A stretch of 64,000 bases of DNA from Osedax fenrisi (GCA_964019155.1 OZ025243.1:9293865-9357864); one strand, 5' to 3'. Shown: positions 27,429 through 41,199, numbered from the stretch's first letter. The notes: generated by a model from the letters alone, not told the origin. Translations and numbers: made by a program.

Positions 27429-27630
27429 TATATATATATACGTATATATATACGTATATATATATATATATATATATATGCGTATATGTGTAATACACAT
27501 TGTATATATATATATACGCAGCTCTAAAATATACACTAAATACATAATCACATGCATGTAGCTGGTAAACAAATAACATAATTACATAAACAAGTGTGCG
27601 CTTAATATATACGATTACGTAATGTATTAC

Positions 27631-27839
27631 CAAGGCCATGTCCTCCTCGATAATACACTGAATTTCGCATGCGCAGTTATATGTTACGCAGTAAGGGCCA
27701 TATAAGATGTGAATAGCTATAGATATCGTAGAGTTCACTCTGATCACAAGTAATACAGTGTATGACCTATATGACTATAGTCATATATGTTATATCGATA
27801 CTATCTATTTAATTATAATTACTTATAAGTAATATGTAA

Positions 27840-27876
<37 letters not shown>

Positions 27877-28538
27877 TGGAGTCCTTTCAGCCCATTCAAG
27901 AACTTATATGAAGTTTTCACTTATAACCATATATGGCTCTAATGTCCCTTTGAAGCCGATCTCGTGTTAAGGCATACATAGTTTTAACGAGAGCCGATCA
28001 TTTATTTATACACAATTATATAAGATAATTTATAAATGTTATTTTAATACCTATTGTATTGATCCGGACGGGGCTTGAACTCGCGACCTACAAGCAGTAT
28101 ACTGCTTGTGAGTTTAACACATAGCCAACTGAGCCATGGCAGTGCGCCGCACACTGTCAGTTCATATAATACATAGTATGATACTGATACAATTGTATTA
28201 ATCTTATACAAACAACCACCTTGGTTTATGAACGCGTATAAATATTACATTACTAAATCAGTTAATAGACCTATCGATAAGTTCTCGTAAGGCGTTGTAC
28301 ATTGGTCTATAACATCTGTAGGCATTCACCGTAACAAGTCGGCTAATGTATATCGATTAACAGTCCATTACGTAATATCTTAGATTACTCTAATTTCTTT
28401 TGTCCCCAAAAAATAGTTTACATATCAGATTACAGCCTATAGGGTATACCCTATATATATACGAATACGTCAGTTAATTTCACACTAGAAGAAGAGTTAA
28501 CATAATCCGTGAACATGTATATTATTAGTTGAGTTACA

Positions 28539-28581
<43 letters not shown>

Positions 28582-28776
28582 ATGTATGAATTATGTATGT
28601 GTGTGTGAATTAAATATGTATGGAAAAAAGTAAATAAATACATGAATAATGTTAAGTATAATCAGGGAGGTTTAATTAAGTATAATTAAGATTATTACTC
28701 CCTGGTATAATTAATATTGTCATTATAGGTATACTATCTTAATAATTATTAAAGTTACATATAGTTTACTAGAATG

Positions 28777-28832
<56 letters not shown>

Positions 28833-30042
28833 TAATAGATGCACCGATGCTGAAGTTATTTGAAATAATTAATTCATTAATTACAACAGCGTAATGTCAA
28901 AGGTTATGAATTAATCCGTCTGAGCAAGTATACCTATATAGTCCTATATATATATCCTATATGACTAGGGTCGTATACTATAGGTATACATCTATGTGCC
29001 TAGTCGTGTACAGACACAACATAAATAGTTATAATTGAATATCACCGGCATAGATATTAGTGTTGTCCTCACTATAATATAGTAACGTACAGGGATATAG
29101 GCTATAGTGACCGAGTAAAGATCACAAAGGTGCATAGTAAAAGTTGAGGAGGTGGAATCGTTATATATTATATTATATAATTTATATATATATATATATA
29201 TATAGATATATAGAAATATATTCTACGTGCGTATATATCCTATAGGATTTACATACGCACATATCTCTATAGTTTAGAAATATAAGAGTCATTATTAATA
29301 ACTCTGACAAAACACATAGAGGTTGACAATTACTATAGTAATATTATATATATATACACCTATAGGTATATCACCATATGTGGATACACATTATTGTATA
29401 CAATCTAACATATCATGAACTTGTTCTATTAATAAATACCTTGTTTTTCCCTTTTTTTAATAAATTTAATAAACTTTTTATAAGATACATAAGAATTAGG
29501 ATGTGGATTCAAGCTCCGTCCGGACAATTATATATAATGTAAATAACCTATTATAATAGGTCTTAACATAATATTTAGAAGTTATCTTATATAATGTTAT
29601 ATACATACATGAACACACTCATTAACATTATTAACGTTACTTTAAAATACGATTGGAAGGAAATAGTTAAAACCATGGATGCCTTAACATAAGAGAGGAT
29701 TCGAAGGGAAATTAAAACCATATGGTTATAGGTGAAAACTAAGTGAAAACTTCATCAACTTTTATGGATGGGATGAAAGTAATCCACCAAATAAATAACA
29801 ATAACAATAACAACAATAAGCACTAATAAAATATTTTATAACCACACTTTTAATATAGTTCAAACTATTAACTTCTAACTCTATAATATATAACCATATA
29901 TATATATATATATATTGTTATTGTTATTGTTATTTTTATTTGGTGGAGTCCTTTCATCCCATCCAGTAACTTAGATGAAATTTTCATTTATAACCATATA
30001 TGGCTCTAATGTCCCTTCGAAGCCGCTCTCATGTTAAGGCAT

Positions 30043-30086
<44 letters not shown>

Positions 30087-31116
30087 GAGATATAAGCAAA
30101 TCCCTTTGAAATATTAGCAAAAGTCTTTGATATAAGCTTACTTTTGAAGTAAATAAATAACTTATTTACTACCTATTTTACTAGATTATATTACTATAGA
30201 TTTCTATGTATGTTCATTCCTGTAAATATTATGATTACACTTATATTCAGAACATAGCTGTATGCATGTTATATGTGTTATGAATACACTATAGAGTGTA
30301 GTTGTGTGCTTCACGTATCACTTACGTTTGTTATTCAGGCTTTGCCTATCTCAAATTACGATTTCTGTGTACAATAAAGTTGTTATGTATTTCTCATAAG
30401 GCTATTAATATCGGTGATCCCAATTATATAGCTGCAACACTATATATATATATATAGATACACATATTATAATTATTATTTTTCGGTTACAGTACCACAT
30501 TTGTGGAATTTACCCCTTTATTATCTGCGTATAATACATCCGGGTTTACATTATTTAATATCTGAATTGCTCGGCATTATTTGTATCATTATTAATATTT
30601 ATTTTATGTTAATCATTATTTATAGATTTATTTATGTATTATGTTTGTTTATATTTTGTATCGATGTTTGTTTTCTGCAGAAAGCCATGGCTGACTTTCC
30701 AATTTCAAAAAAATACGGCTAAATTTAGGGTACAACGATGATATAACTTACGTATTTAATAAAAAATATGAATAAACAATAGCGATACACATGTACTATT
30801 AATGCATTCATTAATATGTGTAAATATTCAAGATAGATATAGCTATATATATATATATGTGTGTGTGTTCATACTCATTATTTTGTTCTTGTAGGTTAAC
30901 CGAATATCGAATTTATAATTGTTTGGCATGCGGGTCTGTATTAAACATCTCGTGGTATGTGTTGTATCACGTGGTATGTGTTCTATCACGTGTCAACCCA
31001 CGTGTTCAATAATGCGGCTTGGTTCATGTACGACGTACATTGTACGTGTTCATTTATTCGATGTATTTAACAATCTGTAACCATGGTTATTGATTGTTTA
31101 TAGCTAAGTATACTAC

Positions 31117-31152
<36 letters not shown>

Positions 31153-33316
31153 GATCGTATATATCGTATACGATATGTTGTGATTACCGCGCATGCGTAT
31201 ATCACGTAATGTCACGTGATAAGAGTATTACGTAACGCTAGTAAATATGTGTGCTAAGGAAACATGTAATACATACACGAAATCGTGTAATTCTATTTTT
31301 TAATTCACACGAACAGCGCCACCTAAATAGGTTGCAGAATAGAGGGATAAATGTGTTGTTTATAACTTAAAATCGTAACGATCTATAACTTTTGATATGT
31401 ACACAAATATTTTTTAAATTATTATGTATACTATGTATGAAAACTAAGTATTCATTATTAATATATAACAAAGCAATATGATATTTTTGTTTTAAATGCT
31501 ATACATATATCTATGAGGTGAGTAAAAGTATCTTATAGATATATGTATAGTACTTAATTATATCTACACTTCCGGTTTCCAAATATATTAAACAAAATGT
31601 GAGCTGATATAATACTATAATAAATGAATTTTCATAACCAGTTAGATTTCCTTAATATCATCCCTATCTTTTTACATTGAATTTTTAATAATATCATACC
31701 CCATTATAATGCCCTCTAAGACAACTTCCATCGCCGGGTATACACATTGGTGGTAACACGTTGGTGGTCAAGCGTATCAACGAGTGAGACGTTTATAATA
31801 TGATCTATATGAAGTCGACCTCATTATATAGGTCACCTAGTATATCACGTGATAGGTTATACGATATTTAACTAATGAGTAAAGGCCATGTTGGTCGATT
31901 TAAGAGAAATATGCATATTAATATAAAGGTATGCCTTCGATATTTATTGGGAATATAGTTAATGAATAGGTATGCTGATAGTTGTTGGCGAATATATATT
32001 CTATAATTTGTAAGAAGACTGGTAAGCTACATATTGACCTATATATATATATGTATATGATATTTTAATTCATTTCATAAGTATATTAATTGTATACACA
32101 TTACTGTATGTATACTATAGTACAAATACAACAATGTGACATTGTATACTGAGGTTTATAGTATACAATTCATACGATACATTTAAAGAATATTATAATA
32201 ATCTATAGACTAATATATTTAAAATGATAATAAATTCAAAGTATGAATTACCAGGAATTTAAGGTGATTATTATAATTGCTGAGCTCGCCCGAATACAAT
32301 GGAACAACGGGCGCTTTGTAACGAAGGGTAATACGATACAATACCACCTAATTGTTTATCTGTTTTTTATCGGCGCGATGAACATCTATAGGCGCAATAA
32401 AACATGCGCAGTAACAGTTTGTGAAGTTAACTTTAGTTTTAATTCTAGTTGGCAGTTATCCCGAGGAATGTGGCCCGTCGCTGGCATACAGGCGTAATAA
32501 TGTTATAAAAACGTTTCTTGACACACGTATTCGTCGTACACATGTTTACGTACAACGACACACTATATACTACGTCGTTATATAGGAGTGACTCATCTTG
32601 CATAGCAACATCAGCAATACTATAGTATTCAATTACTATAGTACTATTGTATACAAGCGTGTCTAAAATAACTACTATTGAATTATTTATAGCGATATGT
32701 TCGCATCTAAAAATACACATTTCTCTTATATATAATATTATTTATTTATAGCTTCTACTGAAGCATATATGCGGTCAGATAAAATAAGATACTACGTAGA
32801 TACTAAGTAGTAAATGTACATTTCAAAGCTATATATTATTGTAAATATTCAAATCATCATTATTGTATCACATTAAATACGCGCAATACTTGCAAAGTGA
32901 TAACAACATATTTTGAAAGCTTAAATAAACACTGACTTTTTAGTCACTATAGTAACTATATAGTAACTATATATAGTAAGTATTTTGCGAATCCTAGGAA
33001 AACTTTGCCAATAGTTTATTTAAAAGATTACATATTAATATCACATATCAATTACAACATTATTATTAATATTATTCCATATATGTATAATGTATACATA
33101 ATTATACAATTAATACATAATTATTAAATTATCAATAAAATAAAATAATTCTACTATATATATATACTATATATACTATAGTATACTATAGTATATGGTA
33201 TGTAATTATATAGTATGTAGCTCATTAAAATGAGCTACAATTATTATCCTAAATTTGTCTGGGCATCTAATCCTATATATATAGAGGCCTATAGATATAC
33301 TATCGTATACTATATA

Positions 33317-33370
<54 letters not shown>

Positions 33371-33756
33371 TATATGTTATTACTGAACCTATGATATGAA
33401 TTATTACGTAACTTAATCTTTGTAAACATTTTTGTATTACGTAACGTATACTGTAATTTATTACGTAACTGAATCTCTAGAGAGTTATATATATTTTGTA
33501 TTACGTATATATAAGTTAACTCATAACTTATATAAGAAAATTTAACCTATTATATAACATATAGATACTCTATATAGTTAGCAGTTATGACTACTAAAGT
33601 TATATACAAAATATAAGTAAATTTAAATGTAAATACTTCTATATCCGTCTAAAAATGAATATATCCCTAGCTTTATAGCCACACAAGCTAAACACAAAGT
33701 ATCACATATGATTTTATTTGGTCTTTCTACTTTTGGATTTTTATTTATATATACAT

Positions 33757-33802
<46 letters not shown>

Positions 33803-33902
33803 GTATATATTTACATACAAAACGTATACATGAATCCTAGCAAGGTTGCTGATTTATCATTATAATTAGATATAATATTTAAATATTTGAGTATATATTA
33901 GG

Positions 33903-33937
<35 letters not shown>

Positions 33938-34067
33938 TTATAAAGTAATATAGCTCCCCTGTAATAGTTTAAACCTACATGGTTCTAAGGTGATGGCTAT
34001 GCATATTCCTATCACATTATTATACTTTCTAGGTGTATGTACCCTCCATGCAAGTTCGTTATACATC

Positions 34068-34117
<50 letters not shown>

Positions 34118-35189
34118 ATATATTATATAATATATATATATATATTCTCTCCTACACCTTCTATCACTCGTATATAAAGAAATATGTTAAACTTCACCTC
34201 CTTATTTGACTTTCCTACTAACACTAAGAAGCCCACTTACTTCATTACGTTCAAATGGCGATATTTCCCTAATTTTCCCTCATGTATCATACCTGAAATA
34301 CCATAAACGCGCATTCAGTTATATTGTTTCATCCTTATGGAACTCCATTCACTTATGTTAATCATACAACATTACTATTTTGATAAATTATATTATTTTA
34401 TCGTTTTGTTTATTTATTTATCTAATTTATTTAGTGTATTCATCTATTTATCTGTTTTCGTTCTATATACACCTACGAGGGGTGGTCACACCTATGATAA
34501 GTGCAAATAAACCTTATTATTATCATCATCATATATATATATATACAATATATTATATAGTAGTATATACTAAAGTACACTTGATATCGTGTAGTGGTAT
34601 ATAGGTAGTATAGGAGTTAGTATACCTATAGGTTTTATGTTTTACTATGCCTATAGATAAATATTTATTTTCGGCCATCATAAATATATGAATTACTTAT
34701 AAACACATTATTTTGCAAAATATAACATTTATTTCGTATATAGTTACAGTTATAAGTTATAACCTATAACTGCTAAAGTTATATACAAAATATAAGTAAA
34801 TTTAAATGTAAATACTTCCATATCCTTCTAACTATATACGAAATAAATATTATATTTTGCAAAATAATGTGTTTATAAGTAATTCATATATTGTGATGGC
34901 CGAAAATAAATATTTATCTATAGGCATAGTAAAACATAAAACCTAATACCTCCTCTAATACCTATATACCACTAAACGATATCAAGTGTACTACTATATA
35001 AACCCTTTGCTAACCCCATATATATAGGTAGTGTCTATAGGTAATATCCTGGGGTAATATACTAATAACACGTGTACTAATATTATAATAAATATTATGT
35101 ACGAACAGTTATTTATTCTTAATGTATACCTACGTCTTATCTCTCTATACATCTCTCTCTATATAATACATTATATTTATAAATTATAC

Positions 35190-35231
<42 letters not shown>

Positions 35232-35365
35232 TAAGAAGTGCTTTTAAACATATCAGCTACATATCAGCTGCAGGTTTATATAAAAAACTCTTTTCGTTGG
35301 AATATCTATTTATCTCATTCTATTCTAGGCATGAGTAGAGGTCTATGATTTAGGTATTCTATAGA

Positions 35366-35421
<56 letters not shown>

Positions 35422-35745
35422 ATGTGTGTATGTGTGTGTATGCTTATATATATATATATATATATATATAATAATTTATTATCTTGGCAAATATTTGTAT
35501 ACGAACATCGCTCTAACGTCGTATAATATTTTAATTTAGATTTATGTAAATATAATAAATATATTTCCAATAGCGTATATACATTTGACAAGATTATAAT
35601 TACATATAGCATTTCCATACACATATACGTGATGGGTTAAGGGTATATGGTTAAGGGTATACCCCATAGAGCTAGCGAGAAATAAAGAGATACCCCATAT
35701 ATATTTCTCTCGAACTCTATGGTATACCTTACCGATCACAACTAA

Positions 35746-35784
<39 letters not shown>

Positions 35785-36325
35785 TGTAAATATTACATGT
35801 AATCTATATAGCACACAACTCAATGGCTAGCTACTATACAATTAATACACTGCAAACAATGCCGGTAGTGTGTGTTGTATGGGTGGCCTTCATTGTGTGC
35901 GGGTGCGGGTGCGGGTGCGCTTATCTAGTATCACTCCATTTTGCGGTGTCCTTCATCGTGTTCTGCGCATCGTTTTGTCGTTGACCAGATCGAGAACAAT
36001 AGATCACGTAACCATCAATAGATCAGGTAACGAACCGAACTGAAGTTATGTAATATTATGGTGACATATGCGCGGAGAATAGCTTTAGTATCAATATCGT
36101 ATGCATACGAGTCTAAACCATATATGGGTCTAATTATCTAATGTTTTGACACTTATATCTTTATCACGCATGTAACTATAGTTATCCATATGAGTCACCA
36201 ATGACTCACCATACATGACAACATTTAAATAACATATTAATCAACAACTATTAAATATACGATTAGTACTAGTTTATTATTAATATTATATTAATAAGGT
36301 ATTATGTGTTTTATTAAATTTGTAG

Positions 36326-36357
<32 letters not shown>

Positions 36358-37167
36358 GTATATTTTAAATATATGATTAAACAATAAATTCAACACATTT
36401 ATCTTCCGGTGAATTAACATAGAGTATTTAGTAAATAACTTATGAGTCATAAGTGATTATTCGTCACTAAATACTATTTAGTGACAAATAATCACTTATG
36501 ACTCATAAGTTATGACGCATGCGTGTATGACTATAGTCATTGATGATTATAATCGTGAATTCATCATACACACTTATCATACGTGTTGGGTGCATTTATT
36601 AAAACTCTCCACATATCGATAATATAAAGAATAGTTTTTAAGTATATTATATATGTAATAATATCTTAGTTATATTGTTATCCGTGACGTAATTTCCTAG
36701 TTATTATAATAGTTAATACCACGGGGAGTTACTACTGTATTATTTATTATATACGATTATATAATCGTATAATTATAGATACCTACTCATATTTTTCAAG
36801 TTTTCGTTATATATATATATGGGATATAGGAACAAATACACACATATACACTTATTTACACTATAGGGTGTTGTATACAACACCCCTCACTCGAAACCTC
36901 CTATAACACACATACATACACATACACACATACACACACACACAGTATATTATAATGTTGCAGCAGCAGCAGCGCAGTTGATTTGTTACATAATAGATAA
37001 TAATGACAGCTTTGATAATAGCAGTGATAATAGCAATGACAATAACAATGATAATAGAAGTGATAATGGGTGCATACCGCCTGCCTACACGAGGTCACTT
37101 TCATAACTTGTGGGGTCAGTGCGTATAGATAGTAATTATAAATCGTATTGGACGTGAAGAGAGAGCT
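27631..37167 (-). CDS. Three exons of a vinculin/alpha-catenin-family-like protein (partial)
   Basis: Exons (minus): 37091-37167, 28271-28342, 27631-27739. All have GT-AG borders, and their phases interlock (2+1, then 2+1). They give 86 codons with two split codons included: ...SNTIYNYYLYALTPQVMKVT..., AYRCYRPMYNALRELIDRV, then NCACEIQCIIEEDMAL. The TPQV block, the spacing (~68 residues) to an I(I/L)EED-type segment, and the hydrophobic pattern resemble the vinculin/alpha-catenin/catulin family, which are helical-bundle proteins linking adhesion sites to actin. Sequence identity is low, so the assignment is an inference. The first intron is about 8.7 kb and full of SINEs and TA tracts. Exons on both sides are missing; a weak 5' candidate is at 42666-42751. 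It is not clear where the 3' part lies, because BTBD17 starts only 5 kb downstream. Confidence 0.45.
27875..28145 (-). mobile_element. tRNA-derived SINE, copy 3 (best-preserved tRNA head)
   Basis: On the minus strand it begins TGGCTCAGTTGGCTATGTG (A box TGGCTCAGTTGG). Its B-box-like GAGTTCAAGCC is followed by GTCCGGATCA, then the shared body with CGGCTTCAAAGGGACATTAG. It ends in GGACTCCACCAA next to a (TA)n tract. The tRNA resemblance is in the internal promoter boxes; the anticodon arm is not a clean stem. It sits between vinculin-like exons 2 and 3. Confidence 0.85.
29470..29820 (+). mobile_element. tRNA-derived SINE, copy 4 (plus orientation)
   Basis: A degenerate tRNA-like head (GGATTCAAGCTCCGTCCGGA) is at the left. 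It is followed by the body on the plus strand (AACCATGGATGCCTTAACAT, GATTCGAAGGGAAATTAAA) and a tail AATAACAATAACAATAAC. It faces copy 5, about 100 bases downstream. Confidence 0.8.
29917..30048 (-). mobile_element. tRNA-derived SINE, copy 5 (5'-truncated)
   Basis: Tail repeat TTGTTATTGTTATTGTTA, then the family 3' half (GGTGGAGTCCTTTCATCCCA, CTAATGTCCCTTCGAAGCCG). It stops at 'GGCATCCAT', where a (TA)n tract begins. The tRNA head is missing, as expected from incomplete reverse transcription. Confidence 0.8.
30330..30750 (+). pseudogene. Possible 3' end of a LINE
   Basis: VPHLWNLPLYYLRII at about 30490-30535 resembles the R..LWN.LP..LR motif at the C-terminus of Jockey/CR1-type ORF2. It is followed by a T-rich, TTTATTTAT-containing stretch like the 3' UTR at 34.4 kb. 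The evidence is one short motif only, so it may be coincidental. Confidence 0.35.
33316..33371. repeat. (TA)n tract inside a palindrome
   Basis: ACTATATAGTATATA enters and TATATACTATATG leaves a long TA run, so the ends are complementary. Confidence 0.85.
34170..34530 (+). pseudogene. 3' end of a Jockey/CR1-type LINE
   Basis: The frame KRAFSYIVSSLWNSIHLC followed by a stop (34307-34363) matches the LINE ORF2 C-terminal motif (R.FSY....LWN.IP). Upstream, FPTNTKKPTYFITFK is compatible with the preceding region in another frame. A T-rich 3' UTR ends in ATAAACCTTATTATTATCA, then ATC/TA repeats that may be the insertion tail. Everything 5' of this is missing. Confidence 0.65.
34560..34998. repeat. 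Inverted repeat with ~200-bp arms
   Basis: GTACACTTGATATCGTGTAG at 34575 pairs with the complement ending at 34991. The arms also share TATTTATTTTCGGCCATCA and AACACATTATTTTGCAAAAT. The centre lies near 34783. Arms differ by a few substitutions and small indels. Part of the loop (about 34771-34830) recurs at 33590-33648, so the unit is duplicated 1.2 kb away. No terminal target duplication was recognised. Confidence 0.8.
36437..36511. repeat. 75-bp almost perfect palindrome without spacer
   Basis: AACTTATGAGTCATAAGTGA and its exact complement face each other through TAAATACTATTTA with one mismatch. It could extrude as a long hairpin. Confidence 0.9.
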
Positions 37168-37215
37168 CTATTGATTACGAAGAGAAGACATCACGTGTGT
37201 GTATAGTGTGCACAC

Positions 37216-37218
<3 letters not shown>

Positions 37219-37255
<37 letters not shown>

Positions 37256-37290
37256 TGTGTGTGTGTGTGTGAGTGTGTGTGTATGTGTGT
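37219..37290. repeat. (GT)n microsatellite
   Basis: A GT run with a few GAGT and ATGT interruptions, just upstream (minus-strand sense) of vinculin-like exon 1. Confidence 0.95.
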
Positions 37291-37521
37291 ATGTGGTCAA
37301 TACATACAATAACATGATAGGACAGGACATGTCACCAGCAATCACTGTTAACTATAGTTATATACTATTTAGAATTTAGACTGAGTTCAAAATAGTCACA
37401 TTTCACTCATTTTATGAATAATAGTTATTAAGTTTAACTAAACAATGTACACGGGTTATAGCCCCTACTATGGCAACCTATACAATATCCTATACACTAC
37501 CCCCTATACACTATTCTATAC

Positions 37522-37565
<44 letters not shown>

Positions 37566-37872
37566 TTAACTGTAATCTTATACTGTGATAACACTACATA
37601 TATACAACCGTAACGGAGGTCACTAATACATACTGCCGGTGACGCTGAACATGGCCTATAGTTATTACTACCAAGGACATGTTATCAAGGATATACAGGG
37701 GAATGTTATGATTAATTAGTCAGCCAATGGACATCGTGAACGAGAATCAAATCGACGACGATAGTAAAACCTGAAAAATAAAACGATGTAAAACATATCT
37801 ATTGTATCGTGTCTAATGATATTGTATCGTTGCAAGTTATTTATAGAATATCTCTAGTTTGCATATCGTTAC

Positions 37873-37873
<1 letters not shown>

Positions 37874-37904
<31 letters not shown>

Positions 37905-37970
37905 GAAAGGTTTATTAACTCAGAAAACGATGGACGTTTATGTGCGTCAAGTTGAAATAATAAAACAAAT
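37874..37970 (-). other. Kinase-like motif next to an (ATT)n repeat
   Basis: The minus strand reads LDAHKRPSFSELINLS, similar to the end of protein kinase domains (D...RPSF.EL), and then runs into an (ATT)n repeat giving poly-Ile. No acceptor lies immediately upstream, no donor is seen, and there is no neighbouring kinase exon. It is most likely a chance reading or a relic. Confidence 0.15.
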
Positions 37971-38523
37971 AAATAGTTACAAAATAATAATAAATTTAAA
38001 AAGAAGACATTATAATGATACCATATATGTATGTAGTCGACAATTAAATATATATTATTATTATATGTAGTTATGTAACACATACACATTATACACACGA
38101 GGGCACCACTAGTGAGGATAACTGACCAGTGGTCAGCTCATACACACGTGTACATTCACCTACTGGTCATATGGCTTACAGTAGTAGCGCAGAATTACTA
38201 ACAGCCTGTTGACCCTCATATTGACCCCATACACCCCAATAATTGTCAATAGATGTTTAGAACAATAATTACAGATGGTAGTATGTATATAATACGATAA
38301 TATAATTAAATATTGTTCTAGAATATTACGTACATATAACATGTTATTTGTTTATCAAGATTACTATAGAGTATTCGATGGAATGCCTGTTCTATCACAT
38401 TAACCCACATATTAACGTATATATAATAATGTGAGAAATTATATAGACTATAGGCTTAATAGAGGAATCACATATTGTACTATACAATACAATACGTTAT
38501 TGTCAATAACACAATATGCTATA

Positions 38524-38563
<40 letters not shown>

Positions 38564-39677
38564 TATGCTATACTGTTCTAGACAGTTAATTATGATAATT
38601 GATTAGTGGGTCAATGTAAACGTAGACGTTATTATATAAACCCCCTTAGTGGTCAGTGACTACTGGTCACTATTAGGAGTGATTATAGTATACTATAGTA
38701 TATAACCATAATATTATAGTATACTGTAGTATATCTCTATTAATAATAGAGTTTATTTAATTATATACTATAATATACTATTATACTATACAATATACTA
38801 TAGTATATAACTAGTAGTGGTCACTATACAAGTCAACACCGATATTGTAACCATTACGGTTGATGTATGAGTGATGGATGACATGGTGTATGCCTATAGG
38901 TATCGATCGCTGACTGTATCGATTAAATGTTCGATAAATACGATAATTATGTCTGGAGGTATGTTCCGTCGATCGGATGAAACTACTATATTTATATGTT
39001 GACGGATGAAAAGTAAATATGATCATATTTTTAACGAACGGAAAATACGTCGACTGATCAAAATCAATAATGTTTTCTACATTAGTTATTTAAATAACTT
39101 TAATGCGTAATTTTATGAATGACAGTTTATATAAATATAGCTGCGATACACTATATCAATATAGGTAAACACGTAGGTAATTATATAATACGTAAATACG
39201 TCTATACATATCGACGGTATTGGTGTGAGAGAGGGTTTTATTGGAAATTCCACGGACGATATTGATGTGAGAACTCTACTACGTAGATAACATCAATGTA
39301 CTCATAACGAATGTAATCATATTTAATAACGCTATACAAATATTACGTAACTATCGCCGTGCATTACGTAATACCCCCTGGCGGTACTTCACATCGCCAG
39401 AGGTTACGTAATAATGGTTTGGAGCGAACAATGGACCCTGGATCTATTAATATACACACGCGCACACACACACACACTATGCATTATTAAATAAACAACA
39501 ATTACATTATCGACTCCTCATTACACACTGTATATAGTGTATATACAATGTGTTATGCATAATGTATAAGCGTGTATTACTAATACTAATAGAGACCATT
39601 ATTTGACACCATTATTGACAACTTTTAATATTGTATTCAATCATTTACCCACACGAACAGTGTGCGTCGCATCCGAA

Positions 39678-39749
<72 letters not shown>

Positions 39750-40440
39750 TACACTATAGTGTGTACGTGTGTGTGACACACTGTGTGTACATATGTGTGT
39801 GTGGAACACTGTGAGCTTGTGAGCTTCTATAGAATGCGATGTCTAGTAGACATTGTCTACATAGAGGTGTACCTACATAGAGTTGTAAGATTTCAAATAC
39901 TTGTATGGCTTCAAAGCCATAGAATCAAATAATGTAAGGATTTAAAGCCTTTAAATGATTCATAAGTTCAGAGTTAACATTAATCGTCAAAAGATGACGT
40001 GCCTGATGTTTAAATTAATAATAAATAAATCTATATATAAAATATATACTATAAACATATAGTATTTGTTAGATAATTATTTAAATAAATATACTATATT
40101 TAATATGAAATAGTTGAAGTAAGCTTTAAAGACATTCCGCTTAAACCATGGAATAAATCAATATATTTTATTTATTTTACTTATATGTATTATATAATAA
40201 TTGTCATGTCTTATTTAAAATACTCGACTCAATTTTTAAATGGAATATTTCATTACTAAGACTGTAGAATATTTCATTACTGACTCAACATTTCATTACT
40301 AAGAATCGAGGATTATAATGTGTATAAACGCCCTATTATATACACACGCTTATATACATACATATATATATATGAGTATATCTATACATATAACCACATA
40401 CACAAACACACATAGATACATATACACACATACGTATATA

Positions 40441-40506
<66 letters not shown>
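40441..40506. repeat. (TA)n microsatellite
   Basis: A pure TA run of about 64 bases directly bordering the left side of a truncated GGGGAAAG MITE. Confidence 0.95.
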
Positions 40507-40509
<3 letters not shown>

Positions 40510-40811
40510 ATTATTAATTAACAAATAATAAAAATAAATAAATTAATAACTAATTAAATTAGAATAAATTGTTCATAAAATTAATTATAAATAATGTAAT
40601 TGTAATTTGTCGGATTGATCCATCAATAATATATAGTTTATCCGTATTCGGTACCCGTTATCTATAGAATTAAAAGATTAAATAAGCTTTTAAAATCACA
40701 ATAATATCTATAATCATATAATGTATTAATATATTGTAATTTTTGATTAAAAATATTGAGTCATAAAATGTTAAGTCCATTTAATGTTAAAGTGTATGTA
40801 TTAGGTTACTT

Positions 40812-40816
<5 letters not shown>
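40507..40816. mobile_element. GGGGAAAG-family MITE, truncated copy (right half)
   Basis: It matches the 26871-27240 part of copy 3 (GTAATTTGTCGGATTGATCC, GTTTATCCGTATTCGGTACC, ATTAGGTTACTTTACCC) and ends at TA. The left half is missing, and the internal palindromic segment has lost about 60 bases (only one GTATTCGG remains). The missing side is occupied by a (TA)n tract. Confidence 0.75.
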
Positions 40817-40857
<41 letters not shown>

Positions 40858-41099
40858 TATACTATATACCAGATATATAGCAATGTTAATAGTTTCTATT
40901 TCTTTATATCGATGGAATATATGTGTATATATGTACACTTACATATTTGTCTTACGTTCATAAGATACATTGTTATCAATGATATGACAACAATATAAAT
41001 ATATATATATATTTGTTTGTGTGGGATATCTAATTATGATATATATATATATATATATATATGATATATGATATCATAATACCTTATATTATAGATATC

Positions 41100-41199
<100 letters not shown>

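Noticed and set aside
27250..27561. 103-codon and overlapping 133-codon open frames rich in Ile/Tyr
   Set aside because: They are translations of TATA and TATACG repeats; both strands are open for the same reason. Only the segment 27631-27739 in the minus frame has exon features.
28070..28145. Functional tRNA gene
   Set aside because: The A and B boxes are present, but the acceptor and anticodon stems do not pair well and the sequence continues into a shared SINE body found in six places.
35343..35624. 93-codon minus-strand frame
   Set aside because: Mostly TA and GT repeat translation; no family features and no conserved start context.
37874..37970. Kinase-domain end motif (HKRPSFSEL)
   Set aside because: No splice acceptor next to it, poly-Ile from an (ATT)n repeat follows, and no other kinase motif is nearby. 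Listed only as a low-confidence feature.
40318..40524. Open frames on both strands across 40.3-40.5 kb
   Set aside because: (TA)n and (AC)n microsatellites read as Ile-Tyr and His-Thr repeats.
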